A stretch of 64,000 nt of DNA from Lachnospiraceae bacterium (GTDB taxonomy: Bacteria; Bacillota; Clostridia; Lachnospirales; Lachnospiraceae). Positions 8,367 through 16,606 of this stretch are shown here, piece by piece. The DNA lies in NCBI GenBank assembly GCA_910574865.1, contig CAJTDN010000004.1, positions 214,219-278,218 on the forward strand. The letters are read 5' to 3'. The notes below the pieces were generated by a model. It saw only the letters and a program-made list of their open reading frames with translations, had not been told where the DNA came from and did no database searches. The translations under genes and the position numbers were made by a program. Position 1 is the stretch's first letter. Each line of letters starts with the position of its first letter.

Positions 8367-8550
8367 AATCACTGGCAGGCTTATCTGTCCACTGTCTGTT
8401 GGAACTGCAGCTTTTATCGCAGAAAATGGCGGGATGCGCAGGACAAGTAAGGTTCTTCGGATGGAGAGGATTTCTCCTGATGAGATCCGTTTTGAGACTT
8501 GTAATACCAACTACCGCCTGCATCTTATCCGGCAGGAGGTGACGGTATGA
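8341..8550 (+). CDS. Small unknown protein
   Basis: The ATG at 8341 follows GGAAAGGAG. The product of 69 residues (MNQQKKNLEITGRLICPLS...) is basic at the N terminus and beta-like thereafter. It overlaps the zinc-ribbon gene by 26 bases and the next gene by four. No family recognised. A longer frame opening at 8215 lacks a ribosome binding site and runs through the ribbon gene, so the shorter start is preferred. Confidence 0.5.
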   Translation: MNQQKKNLEITGRLICPLSVGTAAFIAENGGMRRTSKVLRMERISPDEIRFETCNTNYRLHLIRQEVTV

Positions 8551-9293
8551 GCAGTGAAATTTTTTATGACAAGGCATTCATCCTTGTTGGGGACAAATAT
8601 ATCCCCGTTGTAAATCATGGCTCGTCAAACTGCTTTGACTTTGATAGTCGGGGCCGTGAGATCCCAGAAAAGCATTGGTCGGTTCTGAACTACCCTCATA
8701 CCGGGAGGATGCTGTTTACTGCTGAGGAAATGCGGGAGATAGCTGCCGTCCACGAGGAAGCCAATATGAGCAACCGGGGCGGGACACGCAAAAGCCGGAA
8801 CCGCACGTTTGAAGAGGGCGAGTTCGGGCGCTGGATCCTGGCGGGGATGAAATCGGCACATACCGTGGAGGACTACAAAAAGCACGGGAACACCGTGACG
8901 GTGGTTGACTATGGCCAACCCTGCTGGCGGAGGCACTGCGTTTCCACGACAGAGGAACTTCTGGATAAGATGAAAGAGCTTTCCGGCCACAGCATAACGG
9001 TATCCTTCTGGGATGACCGCCACGTTACCCACCCGCCTATGCGGCGCAAGGGAACGCCCTTTGATTTCGGCACGCTGCCGGAATTTTATGTGCTGCGTGC
9101 AGCGCAGGGGTATTTCGTGAAGCGGAGCAGCCGGAGGATCTGGTTTGCAAGGTTCCAGGAGCCACAGGCGCAGATGGTCCGAAAGTTCAAGAGCAAAAAG
9201 GCAGCGCAGGGCTACCTGGACAGTAACCACAAATTTTTCTCGGGATACGCATTTGAAATCGAATGCGTACAGAACGGAGGTGTCACAGCATGA
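8547..9293 (+). CDS. Unknown 248-residue backbone protein
   Basis: ATG overlaps the previous stop (ATGA); GGAGG lies upstream. The product begins MSSEIFYDKAFILVGDKYIP. Features include a basic Arg/Ser stretch (RGGTRKSRNRTF), a segment resembling a substrate or DNA contact (HVTHPPMRRKG), and a C-terminal basic region (SSRRIWFARF, KFKSKKAAQGYL). No enzyme motif or membrane segment. It is similar in style to proteins carried in tandem by large Clostridia integrative elements, which have no assigned role. Confidence 0.6.
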   Translation: MSSEIFYDKAFILVGDKYIPVVNHGSSNCFDFDSRGREIPEKHWSVLNYPHTGRMLFTAEEMREIAAVHEEANMSNRGGTRKSRNRTFEEGEFGRWILAGMKSAHTVEDYKKHGNTVTVVDYGQPCWRRHCVSTTEELLDKMKELSGHSITVSFWDDRHVTHPPMRRKGTPFDFGTLPEFYVLRAAQGYFVKRSSRRIWFARFQEPQAQMVRKFKSKKAAQGYLDSNHKFFSGYAFEIECVQNGGVTA

Positions 9294-9784
9294 GAGAGTC
9301 AAGGCCAGACCGCTTCCGCCGTGTGGCAGAAGCCCGGGTCAACAAGATTATCAAAATGGTAAGACTGCTTGGAAATTGTTCCAATCCTGCCGTATATGCT
9401 TTTACGCAAGAGCAGGTACAGCAGATTTTTGCTACATTGCGGGATGAACTGGACAGAGCACAGAAGCGATATACCCGGTCTTACAAGAAAAGGTTTTCGC
9501 TGTCGAACGAACAGTATGCTTCCCTGCCGAAATATCCGACCATTGTACTGCCGTTGCCGGATGGAAGCAGTCTTAGGGCAGTTGCAATCGACGATGAGAA
9601 TTTTCCTGCAATCAATGTTTACTGGGATACAGAAAAGCCGGAGATTGATGGGCCAATCTGTTTTGCAGAATACAATCCTGAACGCGGTCCCTGCCACGAG
9701 GTCTGCATTGGAGCTTACCAGTCTGACAAGGAAGACACAGTTTATTACAAGCCATATATGGCAGAAAGGGAATCAAATGAGTAA
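9290..9784 (+). CDS. Unknown backbone protein
   Basis: The ATG at 9290 overlaps the previous stop codon. The 164-residue product has a basic amphipathic N terminus (RPDRFRRVAEARVNKIIKMV), also rich in Arg, followed by a mixed domain ending in an acidic tail. The first part could contact nucleic acid. No recognised family. The end overlaps the next start by eight bases, so translation is coupled. Confidence 0.6.
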   Translation: MRESRPDRFRRVAEARVNKIIKMVRLLGNCSNPAVYAFTQEQVQQIFATLRDELDRAQKRYTRSYKKRFSLSNEQYASLPKYPTIVLPLPDGSSLRAVAIDDENFPAINVYWDTEKPEIDGPICFAEYNPERGPCHEVCIGAYQSDKEDTVYYKPYMAERESNE

Positions 9785-10577
9785 TTACATATACTGCCGC
9801 ACACTCAAACTGGACTGGAAAGAAGTATCCAGACTGATCGCAGAATGTGCAGGCAAAATTTTAGACAGAACCATTCATGGCACAGCGGGTTATGAGGATG
9901 ATCATTACTGGGGCTTTCAGGCGACCACTGATCGTTTTACCATTGCCGAAATAGACAAGCTTATCCGGTTTGTTAATGGGGATGAGGAGATGCAACAAGA
10001 AGCAATTCCTCAGGATTCAGACAAATCAGCCGCAATCGGAGAGAGTTTGTCCCGTGCTCTGTTGGAAAAAGCTTTAAGACTGTCATGGTGCCATGAGAGT
10101 ACCACGGAATCGACTCTTTGGCTGGTCAACGTCCGGGAAAAACGGCTGGCAGTCTATAAACGGATTGTTGAGATCAGCCCGCATGATATTTATTTGGATA
10201 ATCTCAGGAGCAAAAGTGAATTGATTGTTTATCTCCACGAAAACGGTCCAACGCACTCCACGCTGATGGATTTCTGCGCAGATTACAGGGAGCGGTATCA
10301 CAACGAACTCTGCTGGAACTATCCAATCTCTGATGGGCTGCATCTTGGCACGTTTTTCGTTCTCGTAAAGGAAGGCGTTCTGGCGCTTCCTTATGACGAT
10401 GCGGATAAGGTGGACTATGAGCTGCTTTGTCTGGACGATGCCAAAATGTGTGACAGAGAATCTATGGAGAATCTCATAACGGAGTGGGATAGCTTCGACC
10501 GGGATTTACGCTCCGCCATGCAGGGCATGAGGGCGTTTTACCGCAGAGAGGAGGAGCATCATGAATCAGAAAATTGA
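9777..10577 (+). CDS. Unknown 266-residue backbone protein
   Basis: The ATG at 9777 has GAAAGGG upstream; an extended frame from 9369 lacks a site and overlays the previous gene, so it was not used. The product begins MSNYIYCRTLKLDWKEV. The middle part (STTESTLWLVNVREKRLAVYKR) and the C-terminal half (FVLVKEGVLALPYDDADKVDYELLCLD) look like compact alpha/beta folds. No catalytic motif is visible. It overlaps the next gene by 17 bases. Confidence 0.6.
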   Translation: MSNYIYCRTLKLDWKEVSRLIAECAGKILDRTIHGTAGYEDDHYWGFQATTDRFTIAEIDKLIRFVNGDEEMQQEAIPQDSDKSAAIGESLSRALLEKALRLSWCHESTTESTLWLVNVREKRLAVYKRIVEISPHDIYLDNLRSKSELIVYLHENGPTHSTLMDFCADYRERYHNELCWNYPISDGLHLGTFFVLVKEGVLALPYDDADKVDYELLCLDDAKMCDRESMENLITEWDSFDRDLRSAMQGMRAFYRREEEHHESEN

Positions 10578-10989
10578 CTGGCTCATCCATCTGGTGGCCA
10601 ACGGAGCCTGTGATGAATGTGGTGAGGTAGAAACAGACTTTTTGCCCTATACGTGCAATGCCCACACCCACGGGCTGGAACGCTATGGGCACTTGGATTT
10701 CCAAATGGTACTTCTTTTGCCGACGGAGGAGATTGGACGAATCCTCAATACTTTGGGGCTAAGAGTTCAGTCAGGAGAACGCTTCCGGTCTGGGGATATG
10801 GTTTCCGGAATTTATGAAGACTGCGATGTGCGCTTGGACGAGTATGAGGAAACTGGGCGCAAGGTTTTGCGGGTCATCATACCGGATGCGAACAATATCT
10901 TCCCAGGGGAAGGAGATTGTATGCTCCCATACTGTCTGCAGCTCTTGAAGACAGATGAGCTCTGCGTAGAAAGGGGGATACCATCATGA
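10561..10989 (+). CDS. DUF4262-like protein (tentative)
   Basis: A 142-residue product. The N-terminal half has CDECGE, then FLPYTCNAHTHGLERYGHLD, which recalls DUF4262-type proteins with their conserved HTHGL-like core; the assignment is tentative. The Cys pair and nearby His residues could bind a metal. Ribosome binding site GAGAGGAGG; the stop overlaps the next ATG (ATGA). Confidence 0.55.
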   Translation: MNQKIDWLIHLVANGACDECGEVETDFLPYTCNAHTHGLERYGHLDFQMVLLLPTEEIGRILNTLGLRVQSGERFRSGDMVSGIYEDCDVRLDEYEETGRKVLRVIIPDANNIFPGEGDCMLPYCLQLLKTDELCVERGIPS

Positions 10990-11363
10990 AAATCACGTTG
11001 TATCAAATCATCCCGGAACCGGAAAACAGATACTTGATATTCAGCGATCTGAGAAGCATCCGGGCGGCAAGCGGCGGACATGTTCCGGCTGAGATTTACG
11101 AAGCAGTATTCAGCGGGGATCTGGACATTGCCGTGCCCCGGAATGCCAAAAACAAAATGGATCAAGAACTTGCCGAACTGGAAGCGGTATATGTACGTTT
11201 TAACGTATCGCATCCGGAAGGCTTCCGTGGACGGTCTATGACCATGTCGGATGTAGTCGAGGTCATCCGTTCTGAAAAGGAAAGCAGGTTTTACTTCTGC
11301 GACCGGTTCGGGTTTGAGGAGATTGCGTTTGAAAAGGAAAAAGCTGATTTGGGGCGCCTGTAG
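10986..11363 (+). CDS. YodL-like domain protein
   Basis: A 125-residue product matching the YodL-like domain in its conserved order: MKITLYQI at the N terminus, then VYVRFNVSHPEGFRGRSMT, then SDVVEVIR, then a C-terminal FYFCDRFGFEEI strand. YodL-like domains are widespread in Firmicutes mobile elements, often alone or fused to larger proteins; their biochemical role is not established. ATGA overlap with the gene before indicates coupling. Confidence 0.75.
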   Translation: MKITLYQIIPEPENRYLIFSDLRSIRAASGGHVPAEIYEAVFSGDLDIAVPRNAKNKMDQELAELEAVYVRFNVSHPEGFRGRSMTMSDVVEVIRSEKESRFYFCDRFGFEEIAFEKEKADLGRL

Positions 11364-11383
11364 GGCGCAGAAAGGATACAATC

Positions 11384-11596
11384 ATGAAGAAACTGATATT
11401 GAACTATAAAGGGCGCGACAGCTGGGACAGACCGGTTTATGAATCGGAAGGCCGGCTGTATGTGGATGTGGATCCACGCAAAGGCTGGAAACCGAATATT
11501 TGTACGAAATACAACAATGAGTTTGATGGAGAGCCGGATACGCCGATTGCCGAAGATACCGTTGTGGAGTTTATTCCGTACAGGGATATCTGGTAA
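11384..11596 (+). CDS. Small unknown element protein
   Basis: A 70-residue product beginning MKKLILNYKGRDSWDRPVY and ending EFIPYRDIW, with AGAAAGGA upstream. The sequence is beta-rich, with an acidic centre (DVDPRKGW, EFDGEPDTP). I recall near-identical small proteins in Clostridia integrative elements but know no function. It follows the YodL-like gene by 20 bases. Confidence 0.6.
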   Translation: MKKLILNYKGRDSWDRPVYESEGRLYVDVDPRKGWKPNICTKYNNEFDGEPDTPIAEDTVVEFIPYRDIW

Positions 11597-11609
11597 GCGA
11601 GGAGGACGT

Positions 11610-12290
11610 ATGAAAGAATTTATGACAAAAATGGTTCCTGTCAATCTGTCAGACCGATTTCCATTCAAATGCAGGATGTGCGGCGCTTGCTGCCGGCATG
11701 TCAAGGAAAGCGTGCCGCTGGAGAGTCTGGATGCTTTTCGGCTTGCCAAACATCTGAGGGACAAAGGTGAAAATGTGAGCTGTGTGGAAGATGTGCTTGC
11801 TGCCTATGCAGAGCCTGTCTTACTTAGTGAAAACGGGTATACGGTATTTATGCTGAAAACGGTTGGAGCGGATGATGCGTGCATTTTTCTGAAAGATAAT
11901 CGGTGTACGATTCATTCTGTTCATCCGCGGGCATGCCGTACATATCCTATTGCTGTCGGACCATATGAACTTGGCGGGTATGAACAGTATCTCAGTATGG
12001 AGCAGCCACTACACTATTCGGGTCCGCAGATGTCCGTGAAAAAATGGATTCAAAAGCGCTGTAGTAAACAGGATTTTGAATTTTTGAACACGGATATTGG
12101 TTCAGCGCAGGAGATAGAAAAATTACTGAAGAAGATTCCTGAGTATAACCGGACAAGGGCTGTGATGATGTTCCTTTTCTACAAGTATTCGGATTATGAT
12201 CTGGATAAGTCTTTCCTTTCACAGTTTAAAAGCAATAACGATAAGCTGCTAGAGGTTCTGCGCAAAATGGCGGATGACAAAGATAACTAA
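11610..12290 (+). CDS. YkgJ-family CxxCxxC metal-cluster protein, copy 1
   Basis: The ATG at 11610 has GAGGAGG upstream; 226 residues. The N-terminal CRMCGACCRH motif, a second Cys in DDACIFLKDNRCTIH, and RACRTYPI form the eight-Cys pattern of the YkgJ family, often described as zinc- or iron-chelating and related to flagellin N-methylase FliB. The usual place of action is the cytoplasm; substrate unknown. It is followed by a terminator-like hairpin and by a second member of the family 73 bases on. Confidence 0.75.
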   Translation: MKEFMTKMVPVNLSDRFPFKCRMCGACCRHVKESVPLESLDAFRLAKHLRDKGENVSCVEDVLAAYAEPVLLSENGYTVFMLKTVGADDACIFLKDNRCTIHSVHPRACRTYPIAVGPYELGGYEQYLSMEQPLHYSGPQMSVKKWIQKRCSKQDFEFLNTDIGSAQEIEKLLKKIPEYNRTRAVMMFLFYKYSDYDLDKSFLSQFKSNNDKLLEVLRKMADDKDN

Positions 12291-12317
12291 ATTTTCAAGT
12301 CAGTATGACACAACAAC

Positions 12318-12350
12318 AAGGCGTCGGAATCCGGCGCCTTAATTATTTTT
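12318..12350 (+). terminator. Hairpin between the two YkgJ-like genes
   Basis: A 10-bp stem AAGGCGTCGG / CCGGCGCCTT with a 3-base loop, followed by AATTATTTTT. The weak T tail would allow partial readthrough and lower expression of the second copy. Confidence 0.6.
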
Positions 12351-12363
12351 AGGAGGAAATACC

Positions 12364-13095
12364 ATGGATGAAAGATTAAAAAATATCGTAGACAATTTTG
12401 AGGCAATGAAGATCGGTGTGGATGAGCCGTTTCCGTTTCACTGCACCATGTGCGGCAAATGCTGCATCAATCGGGAGGATATCCTTTTGACGCCGCGAGA
12501 TATCTATAACATGGCAAAGGAGCTTGGGATAACGACCGCAAAACTGTTTAAAACCTACTGCGAAACTTATGTCGGCTGCGATTCCCGTATGCCCATAGTT
12601 AGATTGAAGCCCCGTGGATCCATAAAAAGATGCCCGCTGCTGAAAGACAGAAAATGCTCTGTCCATAAGGCAAAACCGGCGGTATGTGCTCTGTTCCCGA
12701 TAGGAAGATGCTTGATGTTTGAAAAGGATTCAAATCCTTCAGAGAAAATTTCAGCAAGCCAGATACAGTATATTTTTACTAATCCTGGGTGCGGTGATAA
12801 TGCTGAAACCCATACGGTGCGGGAATGGCTTGGAGAGTTTGGAATGTCACTGGAGGATGAGTTTTTTGTCAAGTGGCAGCAGGCAATCATGGAATTCGGG
12901 CAGTTTTTCCGTGAAGCGGAAAAGACGGCCAGTGGGCGTATCATGGAGCTGTCATGGACAGCGGCTTTTGTCGGCTTATATCTGCATTATGAAACTGATC
13001 AGGAATTTCTGCCGCAGTTTGAAAAGAATGTCCGGGAAATCACTGCACTGCTGCAGATGGCGCCCATAAAGGAAGGCGGTAGAGCAAATGAATGA
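12364..13095 (+). CDS. YkgJ-family CxxCxxC metal-cluster protein, copy 2
   Basis: A 243-residue product with AGGAGG seven bases before the ATG. It shares the order of motifs with the previous gene: CTMCGKCCIN near residue 27, CPLLKDRKCSVH near 94, and PAVCALFP, the usual YkgJ cluster ligands. The rest is diverged and longer at the C terminus, with an extra helical region. It is a paralogue or parallel gain rather than a recent duplicate. The next gene overlaps by eight bases. Confidence 0.75.
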   Translation: MDERLKNIVDNFEAMKIGVDEPFPFHCTMCGKCCINREDILLTPRDIYNMAKELGITTAKLFKTYCETYVGCDSRMPIVRLKPRGSIKRCPLLKDRKCSVHKAKPAVCALFPIGRCLMFEKDSNPSEKISASQIQYIFTNPGCGDNAETHTVREWLGEFGMSLEDEFFVKWQQAIMEFGQFFREAEKTASGRIMELSWTAAFVGLYLHYETDQEFLPQFEKNVREITALLQMAPIKEGGRANE

Positions 13096-13753
13096 GGATC
13101 GTAACCAGCATCAGATTATCCGAAAGGATGCTCGCAACTGCTTTGTGGAGAGCCTGAATGACGCTTTTGAGATTGGGAGAATTCATCTTGCTTTTGCGAC
13201 CTACGATCTGAGCCGTCCGATTGGACAACGGCAGACAAACAACATCCATATTTACATTGCGGTGGACGAGTTTCTGGAATTATGCCGCAAGCTGGAAGGC
13301 GGGGAACTTCGTTATCTGCTGAAGAATAAGAAGACAAGCGGGGATAAAACACCGCTTTATCAGTGCCTGGGTGGCACTTCTGCCGAAAAGCTTGCAAAAT
13401 ACGGGCGTTCTCGGGCAGATGGAAAAAGCCTGTCCAGAACAGCACAGCTATTGGCAGGAAGCAAATCGGATTTCTTGTTTGTAGCGGACAGCGGGCCTGG
13501 TGAAACAGATCAGAAAGGTTTAATCGTTCCCAAGTTCGGAAGCAAGCCGGAAAATCATGTGGCAGTCAGTATGACATTTGAAACATTCAGTGAACTGCTG
13601 CTTACGACAAGACTGCACTATTCAGCATGGCTGGGTGCATGGTATGCAAACCAATATCATCCGGGCAGCCAGCGAACAGCACAGGCACAGGAAAACCCGC
13701 AGTATCAGGAGAATCAGGGAGAAGCAGAATACGCTTCTAATCCAATGTTCTAA
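13088..13753 (+). CDS. Unknown backbone protein next to cargo insertion point
   Basis: A 221-residue product beginning MNEDRNQHQIIRKDARNCF. The middle has LARSKSDFLFV-like beta segments and KGLIVPKFGSKPENHVAVSM. The last 40 residues are Gln/Asn-rich and end AEYASNPMF. It is the last backbone gene before the cargo region: a diverged copy of its 3' end and terminator recurs at 18776-18861, and the terminator alone recurs at 22464-22493. No function recognised. Confidence 0.65.
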   Translation: MNEDRNQHQIIRKDARNCFVESLNDAFEIGRIHLAFATYDLSRPIGQRQTNNIHIYIAVDEFLELCRKLEGGELRYLLKNKKTSGDKTPLYQCLGGTSAEKLAKYGRSRADGKSLSRTAQLLAGSKSDFLFVADSGPGETDQKGLIVPKFGSKPENHVAVSMTFETFSELLLTTRLHYSAWLGAWYANQYHPGSQRTAQAQENPQYQENQGEAEYASNPMF

Positions 13754-13768
13754 AGTAGAATGAAAAAG

Positions 13769-13798
13769 CGGTGCAGTCTGATGATTGCACCGTTTTTT
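13769..13798 (+). terminator. Backbone terminator, copy 1
   Basis: Stem CGGTGCA / TGCACCG with a 10-base loop (GTCTGATGAT) and T6 tail. The same hairpin, with CGATGCA arms, is found again at 18838 and 22464. Confidence 0.85.
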
Positions 13799-13929
13799 GC
13801 GCCTTGAGGGGCCTGTTTCCATGGGCTGAATCCGAGCCAGATGCAAAGATACAGAATCAGTGGACTTGTGAGTTGAACCATTTGTCGGCGTTGGCATATT
13901 TGCGAATACAAAGAAATTTTGCTATAATA

Positions 13930-13971
13930 AACCCTCCACTCTAACACCATACTTTTTATATATGGTATGCT
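13930..13971 (+). promoter_or_regulatory. MerR-type promoter of the tandem-MerR gene
   Basis: The motif AACCCTCCAC (13930-13939) is followed by a weak -35 CTAACA (13941-13946), a 19-base spacer and -10 TATGCT (13966-13971). An identical AACCCTCCAC block at the same spacing sits before the ABC genes at 14743. Spacers of 19 bases are the hallmark of MerR-family activation, so this is likely an autoregulated promoter. Confidence 0.6.
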
Positions 13972-13994
13972 TAACAGAACGGAGGTGGTTACAA

Positions 13995-14744
13995 ATGAAT
14001 ACATATACTACTTCGGAAGTAGCAAAGATTATAGGCATACATCCGAATACTGTACGGCTTTATGAAGAATGGGAATTGATACCAAAGGCAGAACGTAAAG
14101 CAAACGGTTATCGTGTATTTACCGATTTTCATATCGAACAGTTTCGGCTTGCCCGTACCGCATTTCAAATAGAGGTCCTTCAGAACGGACTGAGAATAAA
14201 GATTGTGGAAACGGTTAAGGTTTCAGCAAAGAAAGACTTTGATCAAGCACTTGTTTTGGCAAATGAATATCTGAGTCAGATACAAAAGGAAGTAAGAAAT
14301 GCGGAAGAAGCCATTGCTATAACACGGCAGATTTTAGAGGGAAGAGCAATATCCGAAACACCGCCGCTTTGCTTGAAACGTAAAGAAGTTTCGGAATATC
14401 TGAATATTTCCATGGATACACTCCGAAATTGGGAACTAAACGGGCTGATGCGAATAAAACGTAAACAAAATGGCTATCGCTATTACACAGACGAAGACAT
14501 AAAGCGATTAAAAATAATAAGATCACTTCGGTGTGCCAATTATTCATTGGAAGCAATCCTGCGTATGCTCCATGCGCTCTCAGACGACCCTCATACCAAT
14601 ATAAAACGGGTACTTAATACTCCAAAAGACGATACGGATATTATATCCGTATGCGACAGACTGATTATCTCATTGCAAAAGGCAGCGGAAAATGCCAAGA
14701 AAATGATAGGCATTCTTAATGATATGAAAAGTATATTTTCCTAA
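13995..14744 (+). CDS. Tandem MerR-type regulator with two DNA-binding heads
   Basis: The ATG at 13995 is six bases after GGAGGTGG; 249 residues. Two MerR-type winged helix-turn-helix units lie in one chain: TTSEVAKIIGIHPNTVRLYEEW at the N terminus (split here: TTSEVAKIIGIHPNTVRL, YEEWELIP) and a second at about residues 125-175 (RKEVSEYLNISMDTLRNW, then NGYRYYTDEDIKRLKII). A linker helix separates them. No effector domain is obvious. It probably activates its own promoter and the ABC exporter promoter, which share operator and spacing. A single chain with two heads could act as a pseudo-dimer. Confidence 0.8.
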   Translation: MNTYTTSEVAKIIGIHPNTVRLYEEWELIPKAERKANGYRVFTDFHIEQFRLARTAFQIEVLQNGLRIKIVETVKVSAKKDFDQALVLANEYLSQIQKEVRNAEEAIAITRQILEGRAISETPPLCLKRKEVSEYLNISMDTLRNWELNGLMRIKRKQNGYRYYTDEDIKRLKIIRSLRCANYSLEAILRMLHALSDDPHTNIKRVLNTPKDDTDIISVCDRLIISLQKAAENAKKMIGILNDMKSIFS

Positions 14745-14784
14745 CCCTCCACCTTTACACCAACCTTTTTTGAACTGCTAAAAT
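14743..14784 (+). promoter_or_regulatory. MerR-type promoter of ABC exporter genes
   Basis: AACCCTCCAC (14743-14752), -35 TTTACA (14754-14759), 19-base spacer, -10 TAAAAT (14779-14784). Same block and same spacing as the promoter at 13930. It begins within two bases of the regulator's stop. Confidence 0.65.
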
Positions 14785-14817
14785 AATGTAGTAAAAACGA
14801 AAAAGGAGGACAGGTTG

Positions 14818-15552
14818 ATGGAAGAAATCATCAGCGTAAAACAACTTTCAAAATCTTATGGCAGATTGAATGCCGTGCAGGGCCTGGATTTGTCAGTAAC
14901 ACAAGGTTCGGTCTTCGGGTTGCTTGGGGCAAACGGTGCAGGAAAAAGCACCACAATCGAATGTATGTTAGGCACAAGAAAACCCGATGCAGGTACGGTT
15001 TCCATTTTAGGGATGGCCCCACTCCTGCAAAGAAAACAGCTTTTTGAAAATGTCGGTGTTCAATTCCAGGAAGCGAATTATCAAGATAAAGTGACGGTTT
15101 CCGAATTGTGCGAAGTAACACAGTCGCTCTATAAGAATGCTGCAGATTATGGGGAACTTCTGAAACAGTTTGGCATCTTTGATAAAGCAAAAAGTATGGT
15201 AAAGGAGCTTTCAGGAGGACAGCGGCAAAAGCTGTTTATTGTTTTGGCTTTGATACCGCAGCCTAAAGTTGTTTTTCTGGACGAGCTGACCACGGGGCTT
15301 GACGCAAAAGCCAGACGAGAGGTATGGAAAATCTTATCTGACCTCAAAGAAAAAGGACTGACCATTTTTCTGACCTCGCATTTTATGGATGAGGTAGAAG
15401 CATTATGCGACACAATCTGCATACTAAAAAAGGGGAAAGCCGTCTTTTATGGAACAGTAGAAGAAGCCATTGCAGGCAGTCCTTATGACAAATTTGAAGA
15501 TGCGTACTTATGGTATTCTGACGAGGGGGTAAGCGAAAATGAGAACATTTAA
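14818..15552 (+). CDS. ABC transporter ATP-binding protein (drug-export type)
   Basis: About 244 residues. Walker A GANGAGKST, Q-loop VQFQEANYQ, signature LSGGQRQK, Walker B VVFLDELTTGLD (Thr-Thr replacing the usual Pro-Thr) and H-loop LTSHF are all present, so it should hydrolyse ATP. It is of the CcmA/DrrA type that works with an ABC-2 permease. GGAGG lies ten bases before ATG 14818; TTG at 14815 is an alternative. The next gene, its permease, overlaps by 14 bases. Confidence 0.88.
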   Translation: MEEIISVKQLSKSYGRLNAVQGLDLSVTQGSVFGLLGANGAGKSTTIECMLGTRKPDAGTVSILGMAPLLQRKQLFENVGVQFQEANYQDKVTVSELCEVTQSLYKNAADYGELLKQFGIFDKAKSMVKELSGGQRQKLFIVLALIPQPKVVFLDELTTGLDAKARREVWKILSDLKEKGLTIFLTSHFMDEVEALCDTICILKKGKAVFYGTVEEAIAGSPYDKFEDAYLWYSDEGVSENENI

Positions 15553-16282
15553 AACAATGCTGAAAAACGAAATGAAACTGTCCCTGAGGGATATGAACAT
15601 GGTCATATTTGCAATCTGTATTCCACTCGTGGTTTTGATTATACTTGGCGTTATTTACGGCGACAAACCAGCTTTTGAAGGTGCAGAGTACACATTTCTC
15701 GATCAGTCCTTTGGAGCGTTGTCAACGATTGCGATTTGTGCAGGCGGCGTTATGGGGTTGCCTCTTGTGGTATCCGATTACCGAAGCAGAAGGATATTGA
15801 AACGCTTTAAGGTCACTCCTGTCAGCCCCGTAATGATTTTAACGGTGCAGGTGGTGATTTACATAATTTATTCCGTTGCATCGCTTGCATTGCTCTATAT
15901 AGTATCCACGCTCTTTTTTGGCTTCCACCTGCTTGGTTCTCTGCCTGCTTTCCTTGGCGGATATATATTGGTAATGCTCTCCATATTCAGCATTGGTATG
16001 ATGGTTGGGGGAATCTCTCCCAGCTCTCAGACAGCGAGCGTGATCGCAAGCCTGCTCTATTTCCCAATGCTTATTTTTTCTGGAGCAACCCTGCCGTATG
16101 AGGTAATGCCGAGTGCATTGCAAAAGATAGCGGATATTCTGCCTTTGACACAGGGGATAAAGATTTTGAAAGCTGCTTCGTTAGGACTTCCAATTGAGAA
16201 TATTTTTGTTTCTCTTATTGTCATGGCGGTACTTGCTGTCATTTGTATCGGTGTGTCCTTTCGCTTTTTCAGATGGGAGTAA
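15539..16282 (+). CDS. ABC-2 type transporter permease
   Basis: A 247-residue membrane protein with six predicted hydrophobic segments, starting with an N-terminal cytoplasmic stretch (MRTFKTMLKNEMKLSLRDMN) and ending SFRFFRWE. The ABC-2 signature region GGISPSSQTASVIASLLYFP is present. It pairs with the overlapping ATPase to form an exporter, probably for a peptide or drug. The substrate is not evident. Confidence 0.87.
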   Translation: MRTFKTMLKNEMKLSLRDMNMVIFAICIPLVVLIILGVIYGDKPAFEGAEYTFLDQSFGALSTIAICAGGVMGLPLVVSDYRSRRILKRFKVTPVSPVMILTVQVVIYIIYSVASLALLYIVSTLFFGFHLLGSLPAFLGGYILVMLSIFSIGMMVGGISPSSQTASVIASLLYFPMLIFSGATLPYEVMPSALQKIADILPLTQGIKILKAASLGLPIENIFVSLIVMAVLAVICIGVSFRFFRWE

Positions 16283-16606
16283 CAAGTAATATGGGATGGC
16301 TCTTATTCTCTCTTTGTGGGAGCAAAACCCGTAATAGGATCAGAGAGGACATGGTGCCTGCCCGCTAAACGCCTCCTCTGGGGAAATTTTTTGAAATGAT
16401 TTTCAGGGTGTAGAGCAGGCCGCAGAAAACAACAAATTTCGCCCGGCAGGTCGTAGGCCAACCGGGCGAATATAGAAGTATTATGAAGTTGATTTACATG
16501 GTATAGTACATACTCGGTAAATGTGGCATGAAAAAGGGCTGCTGTAGGCTACCTTTATTTTGTTTGGGCGCATGAAAATCCCGCCACCACAACAACGGTT
16601 TTTCTA
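16283..16606. other. Intergenic junction holding inverted-repeat copy A
   Basis: No gene is supported. The stretch contains a GC hairpin (CGCCCGG ... CCGGGCG near 16439-16468) and the left copy of a 71-bp inverted repeat. It is where the first ABC cassette meets the oppositely oriented GNAT-TrmO-MerR cassette. Confidence 0.5.
16446..16516. repeat. 71-bp inverted repeat, copy A
   Basis: Reads GCAGGTCGTAGGCCAACC at its outer end and GGTATAGTACATACTCG at the inner end. Its reverse complement recurs at 22394-22464 with five differences in 71 bases. The pair encloses the GNAT, TrmO, MerR, AraC and second ABC genes. Confidence 0.85.

Noticed and set aside
8625..9302. A 225-codon open frame on the minus strand
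   Set aside because: Antisense to the 8547-9293 gene, without ribosome binding site or recognisable domain. The plus-strand gene has start-stop coupling on both sides.
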